In this document: positions 24,131 through 35,939 of the stretch, piece after piece | Layout: every line of letters begins with the position of its first letter | How positions within the stretch are numbered: position 1 is the first letter of the stretch | NCBI GenBank assembly: GCA_958298945.1 | Contig: OY282607.1 | Location: 51,685,020-51,749,019, forward strand | DNA: 64,000 nt | Direction of reading: 5' to 3' | Source: Atherix ibis | Taxonomy: Eukaryota > Arthropoda > Insecta > Diptera > Athericidae | The notes under the pieces: model-generated | What the model was told of the DNA's origin: nothing | Databases searched by the model: none | What the model saw: the letters and a program-made list of their open reading frames with translations, nothing else | Position numbers and translations under genes: made by a program

Positions 24131-25247
24131 CAAGGTGCGTTTTATGTCACAGGTCGAAGTTTTTCTTTTTTAATAATTTTTAAATGAAATACAGATTTAT
24201 GTTTTATTGATTGATTATATGGTCTTTAGCATTATGCATGGAATATGATGTCGGCCAAATGCCCGACTCTTCTGGCTAGAAGTTGTGGTTGGTTTCTTAC
24301 TGTACACCTTTTCCTTCAAGTACCTCTATACGAAGAAAGCGGGAGGGTTAATATCAGGGGATCGTGGGGGCCTTCGAGAAATTTTCTCAAAATTTTCATC
24401 GTAGCACAAGTTGTGTGTGATATTGCACCGTTTTGTTGGAACCACATGCTCTGTAGGCCTAATTGATCGGGCAGATGAAAGTTTTCCAACATGTCCTGAT
24501 AGTGTTCACCGGTAACTATTACAGCATTACCTCCAGCAGCATCCTCGAAGAAAAAAAAGCCCAATGATAACGCCGGCCAATATGCCGCACCACACAGTGA
24601 CTTTACGAGGGTGTAGTGGTCTTTGGTATATCAGTTGAGGGTTTTCAGTGCCCCAATAACAGCTATTCTACTTATTAACAAACCCAGCCAAGTCGAAGTG
24701 TGCTTCGTCGCTCATAATGATTTTTTTTTACCAAAAATGGTGGGCGTCTGTAACGAGCTGTAAAACTCGAGCACTTCAGTCTCACCGCCGTTCATGGTAA
24801 TTTGCTTGAAGCTGTTTTGTTAATAGAATTTTTTTTATACAGGTAATAAAGCAAATATTTTTTGAGAATTTTTAACAAAAATTATGGAGATATTCCCAAA
24901 AAATAATGGAGCAAAACTCTGCCTCACTGCATCAATCTTTTCAGGTGTACATTGGCTTAATTGTCGCCTAGTCTTCGCTTTATCTCTCAGTGTATGCATA
25001 TTTTCAAAATTATTCATTACACGCTGAATAGTTTACTTGCTCAGTATATGATTAGCACAAAAAAAGTCACGAAATTTTCTCCGTGTATTCACACAATGGA
25101 ACAAATATAATAATAAACTATTAATAATTTCAACACGTTAGACGCTCCACAATAAATTGTTATCGACCACTCTCTATGACTGTCAAATGTCATCCAAATC
25201 AAAATGGCGGCCAACTAAAATCAACCTGGAACATAAAAAGCACCCTG
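24131..25247 (-). mobile_element. DD41D-type Tc1/mariner element, copy 3
   Basis: This is the best-bounded copy of this family. Its inverted repeats are CAAGGTGCGTTTTATGTCAC (24131) and GGAACATAAAAAGCACCCTG (ending 25247), with TA on both sides. Minus-strand transposase scraps run in order: NFENMHTLRDKAKTRRQ region (about 25010), MSDEAHFDLAGFVNK with the first catalytic Asp (about 24715-24670), and then FFFFEDAAGGNAVIVTGEHY and MWFQQNGAISHTT (about 24550-24420). The second catalytic residue is Asn instead of Asp, so the copy is catalytically dead besides having frameshifts. At 1117 bp it is somewhat longer than copy 1. Confidence 0.82.
24316..24564 (-). pseudogene. DD41D-type transposase fragment
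   Basis: An open minus-strand frame of 82 codons covers the centre of the catalytic domain: FFFFEDAAGGNAVIVTG, YQDMLENFHLPDQLGL, MWFQQNGAISHTT, MKILRKF. The Asp normally found in QQDGA is Asn. The frame runs out before the last catalytic Asp. Confidence 0.65.
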
Positions 25248-25640
25248 TATTTTGTCTCGGTTTTTTTTCAAGACAAATGACATTTTCTCTTTTGAGCATA
25301 GATACAGATTGTTTTTCTTTCAATAATTAATTTGATGGATATCGAAAATATTAATTCTAATTTACGCTATTCGTGTGCAATCTGCAAGTCCACAATATCA
25401 GTCTCATAACTGTCAAGCGCTTTAACTCATTAGTAAATAATGAGCTGATTTATAGTACGGTTTCAATTTAAACACCAAAGCGGGGTGACTGGTGTTTTTT
25501 TTGTTGAAAATTTGTCAATAGTAGAAACTTTTTAAGATGCAGGTGTTACAATGCGGACTTAATAGTTGAATTATGCAATTAAAACTTAGGTGCGGTTATA
25601 AGTTTGAATGGTTGCGAACGGGGGAGAGGCAGTGGGCTGA
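25248..25640. other. AT-rich spacer
   Basis: No gene or clear repeat between DD41D-type pieces. Confidence 0.4.
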
Positions 25641-25850
25641 GGTTTCTCCATTTTGTAAGGTTCACTATGTTGCGTAAAACGGAAAAGCTGCATTCCTCTA
25701 TGTAAAACTTCCAGTTTGTAAAGTGAGTTTTTCTTGATTCCCTCAGAAGGTCTTCGAAAGGTACACCACAGTTTCTGATGATCCTCAAAAGGTAATAGGG
25801 TCTACTCTTTTTTTTTTAATAGGATTGAAATTGGCTATGTTGAAAGTTCT
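25641..25850 (-). mobile_element. DD41D-type transposase N-terminal fragment
   Basis: About 200 bp match 1690-1880 of copy 1, in the same orientation. The minus strand reads MRIIRNCGVPFEDLLRESRK and then a Tyr/Phe-rich stretch. No inverted repeat remains. It may be the detached half of the truncated copy at 22874-23185, but that is not shown. Confidence 0.6.
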
Positions 25851-25879
25851 GTCATTCAGTTTTTTTGACATGTTTACAG

Positions 25880-26200
25880 TAGACGATTTACAATTTATTA
25901 TAATGTCTTAAATATCGCATCGAAAATCGTTTTGAAATTATTCAAATTCATTATGAAAATGGTAGGTCCGTGTAAGCTGGTTTTCCAGAAAAAATTATCT
26001 TCTGAAATGAAGCTGATTTTCATTTAGACACTATACATAACTGTCAAAGGTATTGGTCCGTATTTTTGGTATTGGTCCGTATGCATTACTGTCAATGGAT
26101 TGCGTTACAGATGAGACATGGTAACCAATTTTTTATGGTCTATTTTTGAAGGCATGAATGTCGACAATTTGTGGTTTCAACAAGATAAGGTTTGTGGGGC
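25880..26200 (+). mobile_element. Second DD41D-like transposase remnant
   Basis: On the + strand, degraded pieces of a related but distinct transposase can be read. They are IENRFEIIQIHYENGRSV (about 25917-25970), KIIF.NEADFHLD with a stop inside (about 25990-26030), and MNVDNLWFQQDK (about 26153-26190), where the residue after the second catalytic Asp differs from the usual Gly. There are large deletions between blocks and no inverted repeats were identified. Confidence 0.55.
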
Positions 26201-26961
26201 TATGTGAAAGATAACGTTTATGAAAATAATCTACACAAATAGTCACTCGTAAAATAGAGGCATAATTATGCAAAAATGTGATCGAAAGATTTTAATAAAA
26301 TATGGCGGAATTTTCATACAAAATGTATTGCGTTACATTCGAAATTTCAAATAAGATTTATAATTTGTAGAGTTTGTAGAATAGTTTCAGATACTTTCCG
26401 ATAGTCTTTTTGGAATAGATTTAATTGTTTACATATTCAGTGATATGAGTTTCAATTTATTGTGTTTATGGGAATTTTATTGCGCATCTAACTAATAAAA
26501 ATAAGCTTAAATATTTTCAAGTTTAAAATATTTACGAAATTGCCCGATAAAAATTGGTAATTTTTGATAACAATTCCAAATCTAATCCCCTTCCCCCCCT
26601 CACAATATTTTTGTTATATAACATAACAACTTTAATCTTGCATTCATATTCGTTTGTTTAGCTATTTTTTTTATCTTTTTCTTTATTTTTTACAAAGAAT
26701 GAAATTACTCCGATTTTTTTTATAAAAAATTGTTTTCCTCCCAAATGAATTTTGTTTGTATTTTTTTAAAAAAAATTGTAGTTTTTGCATTTGTCAAATT
26801 GAGAGTGGTTGACAAATGTAAGAGAATTTTTAAATTGTTTTTTTTATTTTTTTACTGTTATCTTGGCTTTATTATTCGTTATTTTTATTGGGATTTTTTG
26901 GATGATCTTTAACACCTATGAGAAAAAATTACCCTTTAAGTTTTACTACTAATGACATCTA
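26201..26961. other. AT-rich noncoding DNA
   Basis: Nothing recognised. It ends at the TA (26960-26961) before a family B mariner. Confidence 0.4.
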
Positions 26962-28113
26962 TTGAGTTATCAAGAATGTACTTTCTTTTTTTTTAAATAA
27001 AGATGACAGACGATTTTCTTATAGTGAATTAATATTTTATTCAATTAAATATTGTTCAGTCTGACCCAATACGCTCCTTTGCCGTCTTTCTGATAGTAGC
27101 ATGATTCTGCGCTCATAAAATTTTTGTTCTTTGCTGGAAAAAAACTGAAGTGATTTTTGACCTCAATTGAATTAAACGTTTTACCGTCTAAAAAATTTTG
27201 TAGAGACCGGAACAAATGATAATCGGAAGGTGCTAGGTCTAGAGAGTATATTGGATATGGCAGTACATCCCATTCAAGTTTTAAAAGCTTTTGCCGAGTG
27301 GTCAAACTTGTATGTGGTTTCGCATTATCCTGTTGGAACACTATACATTTCCTATTGGCGAATTCTGGCCTTTTTTCTTTAGTGAATCATTCAATTTGTC
27401 CAACTGATGACAGTACACTTCAGAATTGATCGTTTTGTTGCTCGGTAGAAGCTCAAAACTAACAATTCCTTTGAAATCCCACCAAACCAGATGGCATGAC
27501 CTTTTTTTTTTTGATGAATATTGGCTTTCGAAGTGCTTTGGACCGGTTAATCTTTTCTACTCCAGGATGTTTTGCGCTTAACATTGTTGTAGATAACCCA
27601 TTTCTCATCCACAGTGATGATACGCTTCAAAAATGGATCATTTCCGTAAGAAGATGAGGAACCCATATGTCGAGCTTTGAGATAAAACCTATCCGTTTCA
27701 AGTGATCATGCACGGTCGAATTCGATAAATTTAATCTCTCAGCGATTTTTATTGTGTCTTCATTAGCTTTAACTGGCCTTCCAGAACGTGGTGCATCTTC
27801 GAGATCAAAATTGCCGGATCGAAATTTTGCAAACCAGTTTTGGCCCAGGCGCACAGCATTTTTATCTTTTCTATAGTAAAAAAGTAAAATATGCCGAAAA
27901 TTCTGTTTTTCACTTTACATATTTAAAAGGGTATCAACCAAAAACTACTATGCAGAATCAATGTCAGCTGTCAAAACACAGCTGTCAAAGAAGCCATGCT
28001 ATGTCAGCTGTCAAAACACATATGATTATGCGGCTAACTGTGAAGTTGGTTGTGAAAAAATACAATTAAGACCTCTGTTGGGATGCAACGAAATTACTTT
28101 CCGAACAACCCAA
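26962..28113 (-). mobile_element. Mellifera-type mariner, family B, copy 3
   Basis: The left inverted repeat is diverged (TTGAGTTATCAAGAATGTAC, 26962) but aligns with TTGGGTTGTCCGGAAAGTAA. The right end is CCGAACAACCCAA (28113). The minus strand carries KFRSGNFDLEDAPRSGRPVK (about 27830-27780), LNLSNSTVHDHLKRIGFISK, a degraded central block, and an open C-terminal frame (27341-27045) with FQQDNAKPHTSLTTRQKLL and PIYSLDLAPSDYHLFRSLQ. Length is 1152 bp. A short direct duplication of ATGTCAGCTGTCAAAACACA at 27961-28020 lies in its 5' leader. Confidence 0.85.
27045..27854 (-). pseudogene. Mariner transposase remnant (family B copy 3)
   Basis: N-terminal HTH region in one frame (27854-27627) and C-terminal catalytic part in another (27341-27045). 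The last two catalytic Asp (FQQDNAKP, LDLAPSDYHLF) are kept with DD34D spacing. The GDEKW-type block is only partly readable around 27610-27580. Stops and indels separate the parts. Confidence 0.72.
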
Positions 28114-29149
28114 AAATAAATTTATATATATCAGCTTGTAAATAAATTTCTGTGTAATGGTGCAACGTGTTTTCTCTGATTTAATATCATGAACGGAAAG
28201 GGTTTTTCAATTAATATAATTTGTAGATACTGGAACTACATACAATTTACTATATTAGATAGAAGTGGATAAGACGACCACTCGAATTACAAAATATTTT
28301 ATTGAATGAAAGAAAAGAAAAAAAACGATTTCTCCATAAATGAGAACATTTATCAAATTTAATCTCTTGTGCTTTAATATTTATTATCAATTTTATTTCA
28401 AATTTTCGGTGGTAATCCTAAACAATTCAAGAATTGTCTTTGTTATTTGTTTTTAATACCATAAAGACCTTTTTCTCTTGGCCATCTTTTCTTTTATTTA
28501 ATTTCATTTACATAAAAAAAATGATTACAATAACGAAAAGAAGAGTTTATTTTTCTGTTTACTTTACTTTCTTTCTTTATAACATCAAATACTTGAACCT
28601 ATTTTATTTACTTTACTATTGGAAAATCAATTTTCTTTAATTTTATATAAATAAGAAAATATTATAATGGTGGACTATAGGAGTGGTGTTGGTATTATTG
28701 TAGGGAAAAAGAAAAAAGAATCATTTTTGTCAACTTATTGTATTAGATGAAGAACCGAAAAGATTCCATTTTGTGCTATATATCCTCCACAAGGATTCTT
28801 TTTAAAGACAATATTTACTTTGCCATTCGTAAATATTGAATTTATCTTCCTTTTTATAACAAGTAATAGATAGTAATTTATTCAATTCTGACATGTTGAT
28901 TTTATACAAATAGAACAAAACCGTTTAACTATAAAATAGGAAAAAAATGATTTATCTTTTATATTCTAAAATCAACATCCGCATTTGAAAAAAGTTGAAC
29001 GAAAAAGATAGACAAATAATATTTATAATATATGTTTCTACAACATGTTTTGTGATCTTTATGATCAAGAAAATTTTGAGAAAGAGTTGATAATTAAAAA
29101 AAAATATTCGGAAAATAATCGGGGAGTGTAAAATTTTTGTGACAGAAAA
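28114..29149. other. AT-rich noncoding DNA
   Basis: No gene or repeat supported. Confidence 0.45.
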
Positions 29150-29500
29150 AACTAAACTGTCACGAGTAGAATTGTCAAAAGATAAACGGAAAAATCAAAC
29201 TCAAAACATAAACTAAAAAAAAAAAAAAAAAAAATAAAGCTCATCTATCAAAAGCAGCACAATCAAAAGTTATATTGCGAAGATTAGAACTGTCAACAGC
29301 TTAAAATTGTCGAAAGTAGAACTGTCAAAATTTAAACTGTCAAGAGCAGAATTATAAAAAGCAAAATTCCCAAGAGTAGAAATGACAGAAGTTAAAATGT
29401 CAAGAGAAGTATCAAAATCTAAGAGAAATATCAAAAAGAGAAGTATCAAGAACAGCATCATCAAATTCTAAACTGTCAAATGTAGTAGAATTGTCGAAAG
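29150..29500. repeat. Degenerate ACTGTCAA-type tandem repeat
   Basis: About a dozen spaced, degenerate copies of a unit like AACTGTCAAAAGTAGA (variants ATTGTCGAAAG, AAATGTCAAGAG, AACTGTCACGAG) run up to the left edge of the inverted-repeat element at 29501. A 20-base A run (29215-29234) interrupts it. A few related units (AAACTGTCAACGG) also lie just left of the long relative at 31985. Confidence 0.6.
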
Positions 29501-30151
29501 CTTAGATATTAAAGAATACATATGGATAGGCCCGTACGTCAGATTTTCGTATACATAATTTTCTGTCTAAATTATTGCAAAAGCGGCAAGAAATCGTACT
29601 GCTTTGCATACTTTTGTGTACATTTTTTTATATAGAATTGACACCGACTGACATATAGTTTTCGTAATAGGAATTTTTTGAATTGCAAAAGCATAATTAA
29701 TATCCATTTTAATTCACTTATTCCAAAGGAAAATACAAATGGTTATTTTTGTTTTTCAATCTTCTCGTATTAAATGGAATTGTATTTTATGTTTATTATT
29801 TATTTTGTAGACTTTCGGAAAGTTTTTAAAACACGCCATTCTCCATGAAATGGTAGCATACTTTTGTTATGGTTAATGTTGACATTTAGATACTTCTTGC
29901 GGAGTGAACGTTTAAGTGCGGTTTTATTAAATTTTAAATAATTTACGAATAAGTCAGTATAAATTAATACATTTGTATAAATAGTTTTATTCTTCACAAT
30001 AGCAAATAGGAAGTTTTTATTTTAGAATATTAAGTGTTTTGTGAAATGGTTATTTTTAAAGTGTGTGCGTTCTTATGAATGTACCATATTCTCGGAAAAA
30101 TTGGGACAGATTTTTTGTGTAGAGACCTATGCAGTTGTTCTATAATCTAAG
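29501..30151 (-). mobile_element. Inverted-repeat element X, short derivative
   Basis: Left end CTTAGATATTAAAGAATACA, right end GTTGTTCTATAATCTAAG. Over about 500 bp the left part matches the complement of the right arm of the long copy (33420-33915): blocks with GTCAGATTTTCRTAT, TTGCAAAAGCGGC, CATACTTTTGTGTA, GCCATTCTCCATGAAA and AATAGGAAGTTTT occur in the same order. The right 70 bp match the complement of 31985-32070. This copy therefore lacks the middle of the long one and lies in the opposite orientation. No coding sequence was found. The superfamily is unknown to me. Confidence 0.7.
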
Positions 30152-31963
30152 GTTGAATTATTTTCTGTGCTGTTTATTTCAGTTCGTTCAATTTTTTGGT
30201 ATTTTGATTTTAAATTATGGACATTGCAACTATCTTAGCCATAAACTTAAACATGTTCATAGAGCATTTGAAATTATACTTAAATGAACAATTGCACTAT
30301 TATATATACTAACGAATCATTTTTAACTCGCCTAAAATTAAGACCATCTGTAATAAAGACCGGGTATATGAACTTAAATAAAAGAGGCATTCGTTGCACG
30401 AAATTGGATTATTAAATTTAAATCTTATTATATGACATTTAGTAGTGAATAATAATCATTCAAATGACCACGTGGGTTTTGACAATGTGAATAAAAAACA
30501 TTTTGATTTTCATAAATTCCTCAGTCTTCATATTTTCGACAGTTCGTGGCTTGAATGCATACATTAATGTTTAAAGCCCACCAAAATAATCAAGGATTTG
30601 ATTCAAATCAAATGGTCTTGAAACCATGTCTTGTTTGCTAATAAATTTAATATATCTCTAGCAGAATAACATGTGCTGCCATCTTTTTCAGACTAGTGTC
30701 AGTCCATCCTTTACAAGTATGCCCCAATAGCTTTAAATTATCTGTCGACATAGATATCACCCCTTAGCGCCATGCATGGAATTTTCGTCCAGTTTATTAC
30801 CTCAAATAGCCAATCAACGGTATGAGTGTAAGAATGGACAATTGAAGAGACAAGTTGAAGCCAAAACACGGAATAAAACCTTAAAGCTACTCTCGCACAT
30901 GCATTTTGTGCTCAAAGGCGTCACTTTCAGATAGGGGCAAAATTTATATTTGTACATAATTGTTTTGGCGCACATTTTTCAAATAATAGTTGAAGTTATT
31001 TAAATTAATTAAATAATTACGATGGTAAAGTTAATTTAATAAATTTAGAATTAGAAACTATTGTAAATTAATTTTTTTTTTCTACGAATTCATTTATTTG
31101 CATATTGAAAAGTTCAACTTTCAAAACATGAAACAACACTTACTTTTCTGATGAAATTTAAAAAATAGATCAAAAAATAGGATCATCATCGAATTATTTT
31201 TATTCTAAGCAATTTACTCACATCGTTTTCTAATGGAAGCAGTCTTTAATAACACCCCCATCGGAACTTTATCAGGCGACTGTCATTGAAAAGTCATTCT
31301 GATCACAACTAATCGTTTGTTTACATTCAATTTTGCACAAGAATTTTAAGTTTTTAACCAATGATTGGCAACTATGGCCTTTATTCTAAATATATAATTT
31401 TTTTTTACCGACAACTCACCTGAAAAACGAAATTCGCGAATCTTTGGTTTTCGCATAACTAAAACACGTTTTTTTCCTGTAAATTAATTAATACATTAAA
31501 TTATTAAAATTTTCACCTTACTATTTATAATAATTTCATTTTTAAATCGACTTAAAACAGAGTATTTAAAAAAATAGCCCGCACGAAATGATTGTGTTTA
31601 TATTCGATATGTCAAAATTACAAGTTGAAGGATAAGCTAATTATATATGGAAAAATAGATGTCAGGCACAACAGTTAAAAAACATTTTTATTTTGTATTT
31701 TCGTTAATTATTCTTTGTTTTTTTTCATGATCCAAAATATTTATTGAATTTTAATAATTTTTTCAATCTAAAATCTTTTAATATACATATAAAACAACGG
31801 GGTTCGCAGTTTAATTTTAAGTTAATATTTAATTTTAAAATAATTATTATTTTTTTGCTTCAATAAAATGTGTTTACATATATGGCTATTTTCGATTCTT
31901 ATACTCCATAATCTAAGAACTTAACAGCTAAACTGTCAACGGTAAAACTTTTAAAGGTTAAAG
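30152..31963. other. AT-rich noncoding DNA between two X elements
   Basis: No gene recognised. With the X copies lying in opposite orientation on each side, this stretch is the loop of a large, imperfect inverted repeat. Confidence 0.45.
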
Positions 31964-31984
31964 GTTCTAATGTGTGGTGCCGTG

Positions 31985-33915
31985 CTTAGATTATAGAAGA
32001 ACTGGATAGGTTTTTACACAAAAATTGTGGCCGAATTCTATTGGTAATACATTCGTATAACGTACACCCATGCAAAATAACAGAAATGGCGTAAATCAGT
32101 AGGGCCAATTTTAAACTTCACTATTGCTATTGAAGCGGTTCGTTTAAAACCATTTTGATTCATATGTGATGTCATTTATGCGTAAACAAATAAATTTTTA
32201 ATATTGCGGGATTTGTTGTTTGATGGAAATAGTTTTGGAAATTTGCACATAATATAATGTGCACTTCGGCAAATTTTCAAAACACTTTCAGAAGGGTACT
32301 TTAAGAAGCCAAAGAACTTGTACACTGTTAAACTGTTTGATGTGAATTCTCCTTCTAAAGGGCGGTATCAGCTCGAGCTAAGATAAATTTTAACGCGATC
32401 TCCACTACTCTCCCATTAAGCGCAGCTAAACGAGAGTGAACTTTTTGTGTAGAGATAAATTTCGACATTTCGGAACTTTTTAATTTCGATGTTGATGTTG
32501 TTGTTATTTTAAAAATAATTGAAGTGAATAGTCGTGTTGTGAACAAAAAAAATAAAATTATAAATAGAAATGATAAATGCAAAACAATCCTCTAAATTTA
32601 GACTATTTGCGTCCATTGCAACAAAAGTTATCACTACTACGATAAAAAAAACACAAACGTCAAAATTTAGCTAGCATTTATCTTCGATTATTGTCCCGTG
32701 CATTTATCTGTAGTGAAAACCAAAGTGAAATCGTGTGGAGACTTGTCAATGCCGCCATCTACTTTTCAGTAAATTCACTCTCGTTTTCACTTTCATTTCA
32801 CTCTCGAGCTGCGTACTGCCCGACGAAATCATGAGCTAAATTTTTCAATTTCGATTTAGCTAGCTAAAAATCGTATGAAAATTTTTCTTAGCTCGAGCTG
32901 CATACCGCCCTTAAAGCTGAAATACAGTCTTCGCAATGCAAAGACGTGCCGAGCTTAAAAACAATAAACCCTGATATGTATTTGACCACTTTTTCACTAT
33001 GTTCATTAAGTGCAGTTGGGTTTAATTAATAATCATGGTCAAATAAAATATTTATTTAACCCATCTGCGCTTAATTTCCCTTACATTTTCTTACGCACAC
33101 TTTACGTACGCGCCGGCACTGAACTATTTTTTGGTAAATATTGAACTGTCAACATCACATTTGTTTACATTTATTGAATGCGATAACTTTTCACTTTTTA
33201 ACCATTTTTTGGACAAAACAAATCACTAAAAGCCAATTAAACGCATTGTAAACTAAATTTTTGTTAATTTCTATAGTAAAAATGAAGATGTCAATTTACC
33301 GAAAGAAAAATTCCCAACTTCCTCATTTTGTTGAATTACCTACCACCAACCCTTTATAAAACAATTCATTTTCTGAAGTCAAAACTTCCTATTGAATGTT
33401 ATCAATAATATAAATATTTATATAAATACTTACTTTTTCGTAAATACTTCAAAAGACATAAAAAGCACACTTTCACTTGCACTTTCCGATAAGTGCCAAA
33501 ATAACCACTTGAAAAACAACAAAAGTATGCAAGCATTTCGGTATATTACAACTTTCATGGAGAATGGCGTTTTTTAAAACTCTCCGAAAGTATACAAAAT
33601 TGAGGCGCTCAAATACAATTCCATTTCATATCAAAAGATTGTAAAAAAAATAAAAATTGCCTGTTGTTGTGTTTAAATTGTATTTTTGTTTTCAATAAGT
33701 GAATCAAAATAAATATAAATTGTGCTTTTGCAATTAAATAAATTTCTATTACGAAAACTAGAAGTTAGTGAGTGTCATATCTACATAAAAAATTTACACA
33801 AAAGTATGCAAGCGTTACGATTTCTCGCCGCTTTTGCAATAATTCGGCCACAAAATTGCGTATACATATATGAAAATCTGACGTCTGGGCTTATTCAGGT
33901 ATTCTTTAATCTAAG
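31985..33915 (+). mobile_element. Inverted-repeat element X, long copy
   Basis: Starts CTTAGATTATAGAAGAACTG and ends CAGGTATTCTTTAATCTAAG, an imperfect terminal inverted repeat of about 25 bp. Its ends recur in the short copy at 29501-30151 and at 52725-52887. It is 1931 bp and carries a nested GC-rich-TIR element (32358-32920). An 18-base direct repeat, GTTCTAATGTRTGGTGCC with one mismatch, lies just outside both ends (31964-31981 and 33923-33940). No transposase was recognised, so this is a nonautonomous element or one whose enzyme I cannot read. Confidence 0.68.
32358..32920. mobile_element. Nested element with GC-rich inverted repeats
   Basis: Ends are AAGGGCGGTATCAGCTCGAG (32358) and its imperfect complement CTCGAGCTGCATACCGCCCTT (to about 32916), extending into CTAAGA...AAATTTT on both sides, so about 33 bp of inverted repeat. 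The unit of about 560 bp lies in the middle of the long X copy. Subterminal ACGAGAGTGAA / CACTCTCGAG motifs are also present. No coding sequence. The target duplication is unclear. It is probably a nonautonomous DNA transposon. Confidence 0.65.
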
Positions 33916-33940
33916 GTTCAATGTTCTAATGTATGGTGCC

Positions 33941-35939
33941 ATTCGTGTAGTAAATGCAATGATCGATAGGGCACGCGTCTTCCTTTGCTCACCAAACAAT
34001 ATAAGCGATCTGATTGCCCCTCGTATTAGAGAAAATATTGGAATATTGTTGATATTTGAAACATTGTCGAATTGGAATATTGTTGATATTGATACATTGT
34101 GTTATGTCAAAATTACTACAAAATCGAAAAGACAAAGAAAAAATCTAAACACGAATGCAACGCCATCTACTTATATGAAGAGTTTATAATAGCTAATTTA
34201 ATGCCTTTACACAAAGGTTACGCTTTTATTTCAAGCAAAAAATTTACCAATATTACGAATATCCGCTCCTATAAAAAAAAGATTGTAATTGAAAAGTTTG
34301 AAAATAGTTCATTTCTTAAGGCAGATTTAGAAAAAAGGATTTATTTTGACTTAAAAATATTTGTAAAGTAATTTGTAGAATTAATTTTGCCTTGAGCTTT
34401 ATTTTCAACAACATTGCTTTTCGTAAATTTTTGTTGTTGAAAATAAAGCTCAAATAGTTGAAATTAAAGAGAACTCAAATAAAGAATTTTAAGGGACGGA
34501 CAAAACGGATGCACTTTTTTTTTAATTTGTACTGTGCTTTTCTGTTATTGTCCTTCGTCCACTACTTACTTCTCATCACATGGAGTTCGATGAATCCATT
34601 TCGTAGTGCAATGCTTTTTGTTTTGTTATCCGAAGGGACTCCTCCTACTGTCTGTGCAGATATTGTATGCCATTGACCGACCAAGGCGAGAGGAACCAGT
34701 TCATTCGCATTTAAGGGTCGACACACTTGCCCTCGAAGGACCAAAAACTGACTTTCATCAATTCAAGCAAAGTTGATTGGGTGGATTATTTTGCAGCCCA
34801 CAGTCTGTGTGCGCCTGTTTTTATCATATTGCATCCAAGCAGTTTTAGTTTTCATTTGCGAAGAAAGTAAAAGGTTGGAGATGAAGTGTGGCGTGCAGGG
34901 AAGGAAAAATTGACGCAGAACCAAGTTCTTTGACTTTTCTTCCTTAAATTCAGAATCCTCCCATAAAGGAAAATTTTCGTTCAGTTTTATTGCGATGACT
35001 CGTTTTCTATCCAACAAAATCTATTATGCTGTCTTTTTTTCTCTCTCCCTTTTTCTCTCCAATGAAGCATCTCATATAATTTTAACTTATATTTTCTCTT
35101 TAATTCTACTAAATTTAACGATAATTTCCAATACACAAGTTTTTTTTTAACAATTCACTTTTAAGAGATAAATAACAATACTCCATTTGGTTTGAGATGG
35201 ATGGCCTTCATCTTTAATTTTTAAAACATGCTATCTGATCAAATTATTTTTATCATAAAAATATTTTTAATATGAATTTTTATAATTAGTTCCAATTAAT
35301 TGCGTATTGTGAGTCGCTATTATTGGTTAGGTGTGTAGGTTGGTTGCCACAGTTACGTTGTGCGTTTTTAATATATTCTTCTTATTATGCAGCAGAAAAA
35401 AGGGCAATTGTTTGATGAGAGGGGATCCAAATAGAAAGCAAAGTGTTCGTTGTGCATAAAATACTTACAAAAAAAATTATCTACGAATATCATATCAGAG
35501 GAAAAAGGGGAAAAGATAAACGAGGTTACGACAGAAGAAATAATAAAGAGCTTTGACTATCGTAAGCTTTTGTAGACTAAATTATTGTGGGAATCATCCT
35601 TATTTATTGACAAAGACAAGAAATTATAACAAAATTGTTGTAATTTTACTTTTAATTGGAATAAGATTTTACTTTATAAAACTTTAGTGGCCACTAATTA
35701 GTATTCTTATGATAGTCGGCGAGTATCAAGAAAGCTGTAGGTCAATTTATATAAGAACTTTTCAGTGACTTTTGTGATAAATACAAATGGTTTTCACTAA
35801 AAATAATAATTCAACGCTGATAACATATACCGATTTATGGAAGGCACTTGCAATAGGTTCTAATATTTTTATTGTAAGATTCGCGTTAAAAATGGTAATT
35901 TTTCGACTTTTATTTTAATTTTTCTACCAACTATAACCT
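33941..35939. other. AT-rich noncoding DNA
   Basis: No gene recognised. Two direct copies of TTGGAATATTGTTGATATT occur at 34036-34093. The minus-strand frame 34744-34562 has ordinary amino-acid composition but no motif I know. 34388-34453 contains an inverted repeat around TTGAGCTTTATTTTCAACAA. Confidence 0.4.

Noticed and set aside
33722..34189. 155-codon + strand open frame
   Set aside because: Its first half lies in the right arm of element X, matched in inverted orientation by 29520-29740, where it is not open. No motif; best explained as chance.
34562..34744. 60-codon minus-strand open frame in a less AT-rich patch
   Set aside because: Could be a decayed element or an exon, but no recognisable motif and no splice signals that fit convincingly.
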